In this document: positions 10,584 through 21,359 of the stretch, in pieces
How positions within the stretch are numbered: the stretch's first letter is position 1
How the letters are laid out: every line of letters starts with the position of its first letter
Assembly (NCBI GenBank): GCA_963556695.1
Contig: CAUWAG010000010.1
Coordinates: 4,030,001 to 4,094,000, forward strand
Direction of reading: 5' to 3'
DNA: 64,000 bases
Origin: Anthostomella pinea
Lineage: Eukaryota; Ascomycota; Sordariomycetes; Xylariales; Xylariaceae
Translations under genes and position numbers: made by a program
The notes under the pieces: model-generated
Told to the model about the DNA's origin: nothing
The model's database searches: none
Seen by the model: the letters and a program-made list of their open reading frames with translations, nothing else

Positions 10584-13500
10584 ATGGTCAAGAAAGGGAA
10601 GGAAAAGGCCTCGGCACCAATGCCGCAGGCAACGGCCAGCTCCTCCAAGAGCTCGTCGAAGAAGTCATCCAAAGCAGCTACCGGTAGCAGCACAGCTCAG
10701 AATGATGACTTCAACATAGTCTTCACCAACTCTACGAAAGACCCGAAGCCGAAGAGAGGTGCACAAGGACCTGGACCAGGCGAGCCAGAGGTCGTGGGGC
10801 CGCCCAAACCGACGGTGAAGCAGATTATCGGGGGTTCAAGCTGGACTGGCAAACTGCCGGTAAATCTACTTCAAGAGCACTGTCAGAGGCAGAAGTGGGA
10901 CAGGCCCGATTACCAACCGGTAAGCGGCTTGATCCTCGAAGTTGCGGGAATGTACCTAGTTAATGTGAGAATCTTAGATTAGGGGTTCGGATGACTTCGC
11001 CTTCTTCGTGCAGCTGAGTGCCAAAGATCCCAAAACACACGAGACAGTGAAGCTGCCTCCTTTCAAGCTACCCCCGGATTATAAGCACCTTGTGAGCAAG
11101 CCCACAGCACTGGAAGCCAGACATGCAGCCGCCACCTACGGATTGTTCCGAGTCTGTAGCATGAAGAACATCCATACGTCATTACCTCCAGACTACAAGT
11201 CACTGTGGAAGGAATTCGAGGCTTTGAAGAAGGAAGACGTCAAGAAAGGCAATGCATGGTTGTACGATGCCGACCCCTTTGCTACTTTGAAGCAACGTGA
11301 GGATGAGAAAGCTAAGGCCGAGAAGAGGCGTAAGGAGCAGGAAGCAATCAGGGAGAAGGCAAGGAACATGCCCGGAGCTTCTGGCTTAGTTCTTCGGGGC
11401 AATGCTTCAAATGGCTCGGGCGGGGGTGGCAATCCCATGAAGGGGTGGACGACTGTGCCTAAGGTCGAGATGGGTCGAAAGACACGATCTGCGCTAGAAG
11501 ACCTACTCCGGCGAGAGGTCATCTGGAACCCCCACGGAGTCAAGATGTCGGACTTCCAAAAGCATTCCACTATCAAGGAACTGACCAGTTCGGGTTTCCG
11601 CAAGAGCCATGTCGAGGAAGCTGTGGAGGAGTGCAAGGATCGCGAGGAGACCCTTGAGTGGCTTCTGATACACGTACCCGAGGACGACCTACCGAAATGG
11701 GCCTTGCCGGGGACCTACAGCGCTGGTGTTTCGGTTGCCGCAACCCAAGATTTGAAGCGCGAAGCTGCTATCACACGACTCTCTCAATCCGGGTACTCAG
11801 CCGAACTATGCAAAAAACTTTATAATGAGCATACAGGGGACGAGGGACAGACCGCAGAAGCATTGCAGCGCTTCTTACTCGACAGCGGAAACGACTCAGT
11901 CTCTCAAAATGGAACCACCGAAGAGCCCTTCATACTTGGCACGCCTGAGGAGTGCTGGAACGAGGAAATGGAGAGCCTTGCATCTGTTTACGGCGACAAC
12001 TACAAGCGCTTGTTAGACGATGTCTGCCAGATACGCATCGAGTCCGTAAGGAACGGGCCGAAGCAAAACATCGAGACATTTGCGCAGGTGCGGAAGTCTC
12101 CTCGGTATCCATCCGAGATTATCCTGGCTATGGTAGCCGATCTTCCCTCATATATCAAACTCAGTGTGGTCAAGAAAACACTCATGTACCTCAACGAATC
12201 CTTGAGTGAGGAGCCCATGAAGATCTACTTCGCGGTTGATTGGATCCACCAAAATATCAACGAGATTATTGAGAAACCTGGAAAACTAAGGGAGATTTCC
12301 GGTGTGGCATCGACTGCGGCAGAGGTGCGAAGTGCCCTTTCGTCGAAGCGGAGACAAGCGAGACACCCAAAACCACTGCCGAGGACGGTCGATATGCGCA
12401 ACAAGGAGGAGTGGCAAAGAAGACAGCAGGACCCGGCGTTAAAGCAGATGGTGTCTCAACGCCAGAAGCTGCCTGCCTGGCTGGTGAAAGATTTGGTAGT
12501 CGACACTGTGGCGCAGAATCAAGTCACAATCATCGCCGGAGAGACAGGCTCTGGCAAGTCCACTCAGTCTGTCCAGTTCATCCTCGACGATCTATACAGT
12601 AGGGGACTAGGCAATGCTACCAATATTGTCTGCACACAACCCCGCCGAATTTCAGCCCTTGGCCTAGCAGACAGAGTCAGTGACGAGCGCTGTTCACAGC
12701 TTGGCAGGGAGGTCGGTTACACAATCCGCGGGGAGAACAAGACGAGTCCGCAAACCAAGATCACTTTTGTGACCACTGGTGTGTTACTGAGACGCCTTCA
12801 GACCTCAGGCGGACGAACAGACGATGTGGTCGCCTCTTTAGCTGATGTCAGTCACGTCGTGATTGACGAAGTACACGAGCGCAGTCTCGATACAGACTTC
12901 CTCCTGAGCATCATCCGTGACGTTCTGAAGCGAAGAAATGACTTGAAGCTGGTGCTGATGAGTGCCACTCTCGATGCCGCCACATTCCAGAATTATTTTA
13001 CCTCGGAGGGTCTTCACGTTGGTCTTGTCGAGATTGCAGGCAGAACGTATCCAGTCGAAGACTACTACTTGGATGACATCATCCGGATGACGAACTTTAC
13101 AGTCGAGAACGACAGATATCGTGACACTCGCGACGAAGGGGTGTTCGCTGCGGATACTAAGGGATCCTTCGATGCACAAGACCCGATCAACAAAATCATA
13201 CAGAAATTGGGTTCTCGTATCAATTATTCCCTGCTAGCGGAGACTGCGAAAGCCATCGATGCGGACCTTCATCATAGCAATAAGAAGGGCGGGATCCTCA
13301 TATTTTTGCCAGGAGTTATGGAGATCAATCGGACCGTCAATCAGCTGAGAGCCATCTCATCACTCCACGTATTACCTCTGCATGCATCGCTCGACACAAG
13401 AGAGCAGCGAAGGGTCTTTACGAGTGCCCCACCCGGGAAACGGAAGGTGGTTGTAGCCACCAACGTGGCAGAGACCTCGATCACCATCGATGACATTGTC

Positions 13501-14929
13501 GCGGTGATTGACACTGGCAGGGTCAAGGAGACGAGCTTCGACTCGCAGAACAACATGCGGAAGCTGGAGGAAACATGGGCCTCACGCGCAGCATGTAAGC
13601 AACGACGAGGACGTGCTGGCAGAGTACAAGCTGGAAAGTGCTACAAACTCTATACATACAGCCTGGAGCAGCGTATGGCTGAACGTCCTGAGCCCGAGAT
13701 ACGTCGGGTGGCCCTCGAGCAACTTTGTTTGTCTGTTCGAGCCATGGGTACTAAAGACGTTGGCGGATTCTTGGCGAGAACACCAACTCCACCAGCAGTC
13801 ACAGTCGTTGAGAACGCGATCTCGATGCTGCAAAGGATGGGTGCTCTCGATGGTGAAGAGCTGACTGCTCTGGGGCAACAGATGGCTATGATCCCAGCCG
13901 ACCTTCGGTGCGGTAAACTCATGGTCTACGGTGCTATTTTCGGCTGCCTAGATGAGAGCATCACCATCGCCGCGATTCTGAGTACGAAGAGTCCGTTCCT
14001 GTCGCCGCCAGATAAACGGGACCTGGCCAAAGAAGCCCGCGCGCGATTCTCGAGAGGGGATGGGGATCTCCTGACCGACCTCAGGGGCTTCCAGCAATGG
14101 CACACCATGATGGATGAGGGGACTCCGCAACGCCAGCTGCGGCAGTTCTGCGACGACAACTGCCTCTCCTACAACACCTGCTCTGATATATCCGCAACGC
14201 GCACACAGTACTACTCCGCCCTCGCGGAGATAGGCATCACCGAGAACAAGCACACCGGCGGGCCAGCCTCGCTCTCTCTCGTGCGTGCTCTTACCGCCTC
14301 AGCCTTCACGCCACAAATAGCGCGCATACAATTTCCGGACAAGAAGTTCGCCACGTCGATGTCGGGCGCCGTCGAGCTCGATCCCGAGGCCAAGACGATC
14401 AGGTACTTCACGCAGGAGAACGGACGGGTGTTCATCCACCCGAGCAGCATGCTGTTCGACAGCCAGGGCTTCTCGGGCAATGCTGCGTTTGTGTCTTACT
14501 TCACTATGATCTCGACCAGCAAAATCTTTATCCGGGATCTCACTCGTAAGCTCTGCCACTGTATGTCATTGGGAATACTACTGACCGTACTGAAACAGCA
14601 TTCAACGCCTTCACGCTTCTCCTCTTCTCCGGGGCCATCGAGCTCGATACCATGGGCCGGGGCTTGTTGGTCGACGGGTGGCTACGGTATGTTTCTGTCT
14701 CTCTCTCTCATCACACCGATACTTTAGTTTACTATACTGTATCATACTAATACAGTCCTACCACAGGTTGCGCGGCTGGGCAAGGATCGGTGTCCTGGTC
14801 TCGAGACTCAGGGGCATGGTTGACAACATCATCGCAATGAAGGTCAATAATCCGCAGATGGACGTCCAGGACAACGAGGTTATTAGACTGGTGGCGAAGC
14901 TCATCGAGTTGGACGGGCTGGATGCGTAA
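10584..14929 (+). CDS. DEAH-box RNA helicase (DHX57 / ucp12 / YLR419W type)
   Basis: The gene encodes a 1384-aa helicase of the DHX29/DHX57 group, thought to act in translation or ribosome function. Exons are 10584-10919, 10978-14545, 14599-14686 and 14767-14929; introns are 58, 53 and 80 bp. The first acceptor is the CTTAG at 10973-10977, because the ATTAG 5 bp further gives a frameshift and stop. After a basic Ser/Lys-rich N terminus come a UBA-like domain (about residues 300-355, with KSHVEEAVEECKDREETLEWL) and an RWD domain (from about 430). The helicase core has Walker A GETGSGKST (about 634), DEVH (about 742), SATLDAATF, TNVAETSITI and QRRGRAGR (about 986). HA2 and OB-fold modules close the protein. 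The UBA+RWD arrangement is characteristic of this subgroup. All catalytic motifs are intact. Confidence 0.93.
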
Positions 14930-15251
14930 GGTGTGGCATGGCATACATTTGGGTAGGTAGGCTTTGGCGGTGGCCTGCTACAGCATCAATACTTAGTAGT
15001 CATGGATGAGGATGAGCTTGGGCTCTACTGTGATGGGTGGACACGTAGGTATCCTCGTCTATCATATTGATATTGATCGTGTTATTCTGCACTCATGGCA
15101 TGCGATTCTACAGACGAGCGGAACTGGCTAGAGTACTCGCCTTTTCAGAACAGATACGCTGACTATTACGAAGGCTTAGTCGACGAGGTCCAGTCAACTC
15201 AGTGAAGTCCACCGTGACGGCTACTGAGCCCTGTCTGTCGTAAGAGTGTAC
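14930..15251. other. 3' flank of the helicase gene
   Basis: No gene is seen. It is probably the 3' untranslated region and spacer, with a gggtaggtagg tract at 14951. Confidence 0.5.
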
Positions 15252-15839
15252 TGCTATACTTAGATTCGCCGTATGGCGCAATGGTCAAATGCGCTTGGTT
15301 GTGTTCTCGTTTGTGCGGTGGGCGACGAGAACAAGTGGGTTCGAATCCTGTTACGGCCCCCTTCTGACCCGGCTTGTGCGAGTCGATAACCAGCACACGA
15401 CAGTGGAGAGGCCCTATTATCGCAGAGCCCGATAGCCAAGCAGCTTGTCTCCATAATACTCACTCCTGCGAGGTTTTTCCCCTTGTGATTTTCCTCGCCA
15501 GCAGATAACAAATACCTGTTTTATCCACCAATGCGACATATATCGAACGGCTACTGGAACGATGTGTACACCAGAGGACTGAGGTCTACTGGGTCGCTTT
15601 GTCACTGGACAGGAGGTTTTTCTGACGGAATCGTGCTTGGGTATTGACTAAAAACCATCTGGACACTCCAGGTTGGTACCGCTACAGCGAGGATGGGCTC
15701 GTGCGCGGATCTGAATGTATCTAGACTGACACCTCTACAACCTTGCGATGCAATGGCTCTGGGAGGCGTGGTTTGCCCTATTGAGGGACTGCACCCACGA
15801 TAAATAAAATCAATCATCAATCAATGCTATACTTAGATT
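15252..15839 (+). mobile_element. tRNA-derived SINE-like retroposon with 15-bp target-site duplication
   Basis: A 558-bp element (15267-15824) is bounded by exact direct repeats of tgctatacttagatt at 15252-15266 and 15825-15839, the expected target-site duplication. Its left end is tRNA-like: an A box TGGCGCAATGG at 15274-15284 and a perfect B box GGTTCGAATCC at 15338-15348. GCCGTA near the start can pair with TACGGC at 15352-15357, like an acceptor stem. About 470 bp of unrelated body follow. The right end is a simple A/T/C-rich tail built on ATCAATCATCAATCAAT, as in SINEs with short tandem 3' tails. It has no protein-coding capacity. It would have been copied by a LINE reverse transcriptase elsewhere in the genome. 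The pol III promoter boxes and the perfect TSD suggest a recent insertion. The length is at the long end for a SINE. Confidence 0.8.
15268..15357 (+). promoter_or_regulatory. internal RNA polymerase III promoter (tRNA-like head of the SINE-like element)
   Basis: A box at 15274-15284 and B box at 15338-15348, 64 bp apart from start to start, which fits a tRNA with a long variable arm or small insertion. The T-stem is weak and the anticodon arm is not clear, so I call it a tRNA-like promoter rather than a tRNA gene. Confidence 0.75.
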
Positions 15840-16899
15840 TGGTAGCGTCCTCCAGTCCGAGCTATCTGGATCATACCTTAGTTATGTCCCCAACGCCATC
15901 GGAAACCGTGATATACATATCGTTTCCGTCTGTTCACTCGCTCTATCGCCTCTTGTTAGATTTTGAAGATACACCGAATCCTTCGAATACTCCGTACTCT
16001 TTCCTTGAGTGAGGTATGGAATCGTTACGTAGTAAGTTAGTCAGGGATATTGCTTATCTGTGAATAGACACAAGAACACCCATCAACGATGGCGCTTAAA
16101 CTACCATTTCTATTTCTAGTGGGTTTATTTTACTATATAAAGATTTCTTCGTACATTTTCATGATGTGTATTTCCTATTTAATAAGAAGACAAAGTACGA
16201 GATGGTCAACCTGGAAATACTCATGGAAAGTTATCATATCATACAAAATCGTCCGTCTATAACCGCAGCAGCTTAGCAGCTTGTGCCATGTTCGATACGC
16301 ACTTGCGTGCTTGTCCAGAAGGAACCCAGATTCAAAGTAGATTTGCAAGCGGTATGGTTTTTGCCGCTTCATGTGCAATGAATGAGGTTTGGTGAAGAAC
16401 AACACCCTCTGACTTGACCTGCGGTACATCGTTATTCAGAAGGATGTTGGTATCTCCATGGAAAGCGAGATAGATGCTGGTGTCCTCACTCACTCAAGGT
16501 ACTGACCCAGTTCATACGAGAGTGGCGCCATTCACTCTCACTCGTCAAGGCAAAGTGAACAGGAACATATTTGCAACGCCCACTATCTTCAGGGACCAGA
16601 AAGGCATTGATCATAACGGAGTATGCTTCTTGTTATGATTCAATAAGTTACACCCACACTACCGACACCGAGTATCAACAAGCGGTGGCATGACGTAGGG
16701 GAATCCGGACTGTGTGATTCACTTTAGTAGGGGGAGAGTTGGTTGTAGTGGCTTCTGGCATCCAGTCCCTTGGTCCAGTCCCTTGGTCCTCTTAGCGGAG
16801 GTACCTGAGAGGCCTTTCTCCTTTAAGGATATAAGTACTTCTAGATGTTCTACATGTGTTACCTAGGTAGAGATCACCTCTATCCGACTAGACTAGACT
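15840..16899. other. AT-rich gene-poor interval
   Basis: No gene or recognisable element is seen. A short tandem repeat of ggtccagtcccttggtcc lies at about 16760-16798. Confidence 0.5.
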
Positions 16900-17745
16900 C
16901 TACGCTCCAAGTGCAGAATGGCGCTGTTCTCGAAGTTGTGACCCTTCATACCATGGCGTCCCAGTCGACACCTGCATGAGGGTTTTGGAGTCGGCGTTTG
17001 ATGTGGTGATGTTCAGAGCGTTTCTGTATGCTGCAACTGGCCATCGGTCACGCAAGCAGTCAAGGTCGTCTGATTATAATACCCCGTAATCGTAGGTGCC
17101 AAGCAGGTTATGTGTCGCCCAATTCACCATGACAGCCCCTATCTCACCATCGACATACCACTACATTCGATCTTGTAGATGCTTGTAGGTTTGATGAACG
17201 AGTCAACGACTTGCCGGCCGTCGCCTTGATATAGGCATTCCAAGGCCCTGGAAACCCCGTCTCATTCGGCAAGCTGTGGTATACAACGCCTGAAGCAGCA
17301 GAAGAAGCAGAAGACACCAGAGCTGGAAGTATAGTGTAGACGACATCAACCGGGAAGTCTCTTGGCTTCAAACGTAGAGAAGACCCGGCGAGGAAGGAAC
17401 GAGAAGAACATGTATATGAGTTACAATGACTTAGACACGGTATGCATTGCGGAAGCCAGGATGAACTCGTCTAGTTCACGCAGGAGACTAATCTCTCGTC
17501 CCGCTTACTTGAGGCAAAGGGGCAATCAAGGTTGGTGAGACGGGGTCCCGCCTTGACGTATGCGGCGGAGCCGAGGGGGCAACGCCCCTGACAGGTCTAA
17601 GGTGGACGATAAGGGATACCATCTGGCGGGGATGGACCTTAAAGTTCAACACGAAGATCCCATTCTTGGAGTGGCACATGCTGATACCCGAAGCCCGGAC
17701 ATCCAAATTGTAGACGCTGTGCACGATCATCGCATCCACTTGTCA
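16900..17745 (-). pseudogene. degenerate unidentified multi-exon gene
   Basis: The minus strand contains coding-like pieces with plausible splice sites but broken frames. From about 17745 to 17511 a frame without ATG ends at a GTAAGC donor. A strong acceptor follows a CTTCTGCTTCTTCTGCTGC tract near 17289. The next exon-like piece reads YHSLPNETGFPGPWNAYIK, then continues only in another frame as GRQVVDSFIKPTSIYKIECSG and ends at a GTATGT donor near 17165. A further piece near 17040-16915 reads AYRNALNITTSNADSKTLMQ then STGTPWYEGSQL before a stop. The need for a frame change inside one piece marks a frameshift. I do not recognise the family. Confidence 0.35.
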
Positions 17746-18352
17746 CACAGTATGATTTAATAGGGCAAGATGGGATCAACTTTTTCTTTGGGGGAATCTC
17801 TCAACACGCTATGAGAGCTTGCAATACGCCACGTACAATATTTGTTTGTCAAGAACCACTTGGTCTAGACTGATGTAGCGAGCCGTTCATCTGGCTCTCG
17901 TCTCTATACTGTCGTTCTAGCATCTGGGAGCAACAGTGTGTACACACCTGCGTAGACTCCTTGCCGTATCCATGCGCCTTGGACCTCACCGATACTTCGA
18001 CGGCACACACATGTTGTCATGCATATGACGCCAACCATGCAGTCCGTCACTCTTCTGAGGGTAGGAGCTTTGAAGCTACCATTGACGACCCTTGTCCATG
18101 CAAATCATAAGTCATTCTCTCCTGTCTTAGTCGCCGCTCCTTGCCGGGCTGGAGCTTTGAAACTCACAAGACACCCATCTTTTCACGTACCATACCGCGG
18201 CGTCGTGCTTCATCGTCAACTCGATTAATGCCGCCCCTTGTTGGGCTTAGGTGAAGACTGGGGGAATGTGTGTTGTGCAAAGTTGGGGAAATGGGGTTGC
18301 TATCAGTGTGGTCTTGGGCTTCTGGGATGCTGGTGCCATGATACTACATCTC
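17746..18352. other. intergenic, 3' flank of importin alpha
   Basis: No gene is seen. Two loosely similar ggagctttgaa(g/a)ct blocks occur at about 18065 and 18150. Confidence 0.45.
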
Positions 18353-20358
18353 CTACATATCCATCGTGTCGTTGCCATTGGCAAAGCTGAAGCCACCTTG
18401 CGCCGCGGCATTGGTGTTTTCTCCGAACCCGAACTGGCCGTTGGCATTTGCTGCGACGTTCATGCCGTCGTCTGCGTTCTCGTCCTCGTCCGAAAAGTAC
18501 TTCTCGATGATGTTGTACGATTTCATGTAGATCTCTTCGTTGGCGTTGGTCTGGCAGCCGTGGATTCTCTCCATACCTCCACACTCCTCGATGAACAGCG
18601 CATAGCGGTTAATCGAATCAGAACCCTCGCCAGCTGCCTGCTTGTCAAGGTCGCCGACCTTGAGGATGTTCTCCAGGCCGTCCAGGGCGACCTGGATGAT
18701 CTTGTTGTCGGGGCAGCCGAGAAGGTCACAGAGTGGCTTGATGCAGCCCTGGGCGACCAGATACCGGATCTGCTCTGGCTTCTGAAGACCGCCGCTGGTC
18801 GCATTGCTAATGGCCCAGCAGGCCTCCTTACGCGTCTTCAGGTCACCGTTCGAGAGCAGATGGATCAGCGGGGGGATGATGTTGGCGTCAATGACTCCCT
18901 GAATCTGCTGGGAGTTACCGGCAGTGATATTCGAGATCGTCCAGCACGCCTCCTTGCGAATCCCATCCTTGTTGGAGCTCAAAAGCGACAGCAAGCAAGA
19001 CAGAGCGCCACAGTTGATGATGACTTGGGTCTGGACATCGTCGCCAGTGACTATGTTGCCAACCGATCTCAGGGCAGGTGTCTGAACCGAGGTCGACGCA
19101 TGCATGAGCAGTTCCACGAGGCGACGGGGAATACCAGCTTCGATGACGGCCTGGATCTTGTCGTTGGAACCATCCGAAAGGTATGAGATGGCCCAGCAGG
19201 CATCGATCAGCACTTCGTCGTCCAGCGAGTATACCAGTTTGGCAAGGACAGGTAGAGCAGGCGCAATCTGGGTACAGTTAGTATACGTCAGGCTACCAAA
19301 TCGTGAAGAAGGCGCAGACTTACCGTAGTCCAGTCGGGCTGGGGGGTCTTTCCTCGGCAGAAGTTACTCAGCGTCCAGGTGGCATTACGGAGCATGCTCA
19401 GCTTGCGGCTATCACCAAGGAGGTTGAGCAGAGGCTTCAAGGCACCGCAGCTCAGCACATAGTCCCGGCAAGAGGGGCTGTCGCCAGCAATGTTACCCAG
19501 GGCCCAGACAGCCTGTTCTCGGACATCGGGTTCGGGACTGGCCAGGAGCTCAACGAAAATGGGCACTGCACCAGCCTCGATAACGACCTGGGTCTGTGAA
19601 GCGCTACCAGATGCAATGTTGGTAAGAGCCCAGGCAGCCTCGAACTGGACCAGAGTGTGCGGGGATCGCAGGAACTCAACGAATCGCGTGACGACACCAG
19701 TCTTGATGACTTCCTCGATGGGCGGGTTTCGCTCTTTGGAGAGTAGCTTCCTGAACTTGGTGGTGGCTTGGATCTGGAGGTCGATCTGGTCGGAGAAAAC
19801 ACCTTGGACCATGAGAGGCAGGTCCTCGTTCAGCTGTTGAAGCGAGTCATGTCAGTAACTATCAGACCTGGAGACACCGTACGGTATAGGGGAAACAAGG
19901 CAGTAAAGGAGTGGTACTGGTAGTGACCAGTCCTGTTCGGCAATAGCGGTAGGGTAGGCTCTTGCGTGCGAATGGTTGTGAATTTGGCAATAGGCATTTC
20001 ACATGATAATCTGAGGTGGAAACCCCTGAACCACGGATGGAGTGAACCTGGCCAAAAGCGCAACCATGTGCAGCGCGCGCTGGGAAAGGGCAAGAAAGTG
20101 TTAGAGGGTATACTGGGGGCTTACCTGGCTCTCGGTGGGAGCTGTGTCATCGTCGCTGTCGGGTGCGGCACCCAGAGAGGCACCCGGTCGCTGGTCGCCA
20201 GAGCCGATGCCTCGACGCTTGGCTAGGTTTTCCTCTCGCTTAGCCTTGCGGATCTCGACAGCCTGCTCCTCGCGACGACGTCGAAGCTCCTCGGGCTTGA
20301 AGGTGCTCTTCGCCTTGTACTGGTTGCGACGGTGCTCGGGGATGTACTTGTCGGACAT
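18353..20358 (-). CDS. importin subunit alpha (karyopherin alpha)
   Basis: The gene encodes a 552-aa nuclear import adaptor that binds classical nuclear localisation signals and hands cargo to importin beta. Exons are 20358-20125, 19833-19324 and 19267-18353. Intron 1 is 291 bp and intron 2 is 56 bp with a perfect TACTAAC branch site (19283-19277) only about 10 nt from the acceptor. The N terminus is the importin-beta-binding domain (about residues 1-60: [20 protein letters not shown], then [20 protein letters not shown]). About ten armadillo repeats follow, with the typical tryptophan/asparagine ladder in [65 protein letters not shown] and [13 protein letters not shown]. The acidic and Gly/Asn-rich tail ends in NGNDTMDM. 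It diverges from Pot1 with 1 kb between the starts. Confidence 0.97.
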
Positions 20359-21359
20359 GGTTGCGGTGGTGGGTGCAGTTGCGGCTGCTCCGATGTTGGA
20401 GGAGAGGTGGTGGTGTTCGCAGGATTGCGTTGCCGTACGGATTTGTTTTGGTGGCGGAGAACACACTAGTGAAGGCTGTCAAGGCGGGGTGGTTTTTGGG
20501 AATGGACCCCGAATGTAGAATGTACCCAGGCACGTGTAGAGTACCTTGAGAGGTGGCGCAGAATGAAGGACGGCGCGTTGGAAGGTTTTAACAAGGCTTA
20601 TCAGATACACACGACGTGAATGTGCAAGGCCGCAGTGCGTGCAGAAATACAAAAGCAGTACTTGGCCTCCAGATCAACTCGCAGAGAGATGAATGATGAG
20701 TCTTGAGAATGGGAGGGAAGACGACAAGAGTCACCCGGTCGCAGGTGCAGAGGTGGTGGGGGAATGAAGCTGGCAGCTGCGCCGATGCTGGAAACAACAG
20801 AAGAATTCAGAATTTGAATTCGGGTGGATCAGGATGTTGCTCTTGAGTTGACGCTAGCTGCTAACGGGCATAGGCGGGGTCACTAGTTCCAACGAAGAAT
20901 GCTAGAGTTGATCCCCTCTCAGTGGCCCGAGTGGCTGAGGCAAGGTATCTTTGGTGGCCCAATCATAATGCTTCCAGTGCCCAATGCTCAACGTTTAGTG
21001 TCAATTTCTCGCACTGCCTGTCAGCCCTTGTCAGTCCAAGGGGGTGGCGCAAATGCAATACTGGGGAGGTGAGCTGCTAAGACCGACAAACGATCAAAGC
21101 TTTGACACATGCAAGTCATGTGACACCGCTTCTCTTTTGCGAGGAGTTGAGGCTTGGCATACACTGTTCGTCGGGTTTGGCTCAATCGGGGGGAGCCCAT
21201 TGACGCGCCTGAACCGCGTGACCGCGTCTGCCGTGCTGCCCGTTCGAGACCAGAGGTACCAACCACATCCATTTCATTCTTCACCACCAAGTTTCAACTC
21301 GGTATCACAACCCAAGTATCGAATGTGCCAGCAGCTCTGCATGGGACCAGGTCTTCGAT
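20359..21359. promoter_or_regulatory. divergent promoter region (importin alpha / Pot1)
   Basis: No gene is seen in this 1-kb interval between two divergent starts. A sequence resembling a tRNA A box at about 20930 has no matching B box. Confidence 0.5.

Noticed and set aside
18251..19186. 311-codon plus-strand frame
   Set aside because: It is the antisense of the large third exon of importin alpha; the peptide has no family match while the sense strand gives perfect armadillo repeats.
20925..20965. tRNA-Ser/Leu-like A box (ggcccgagtggctgaggc)
   Set aside because: No B box or pairing arms follow within 100 bp.
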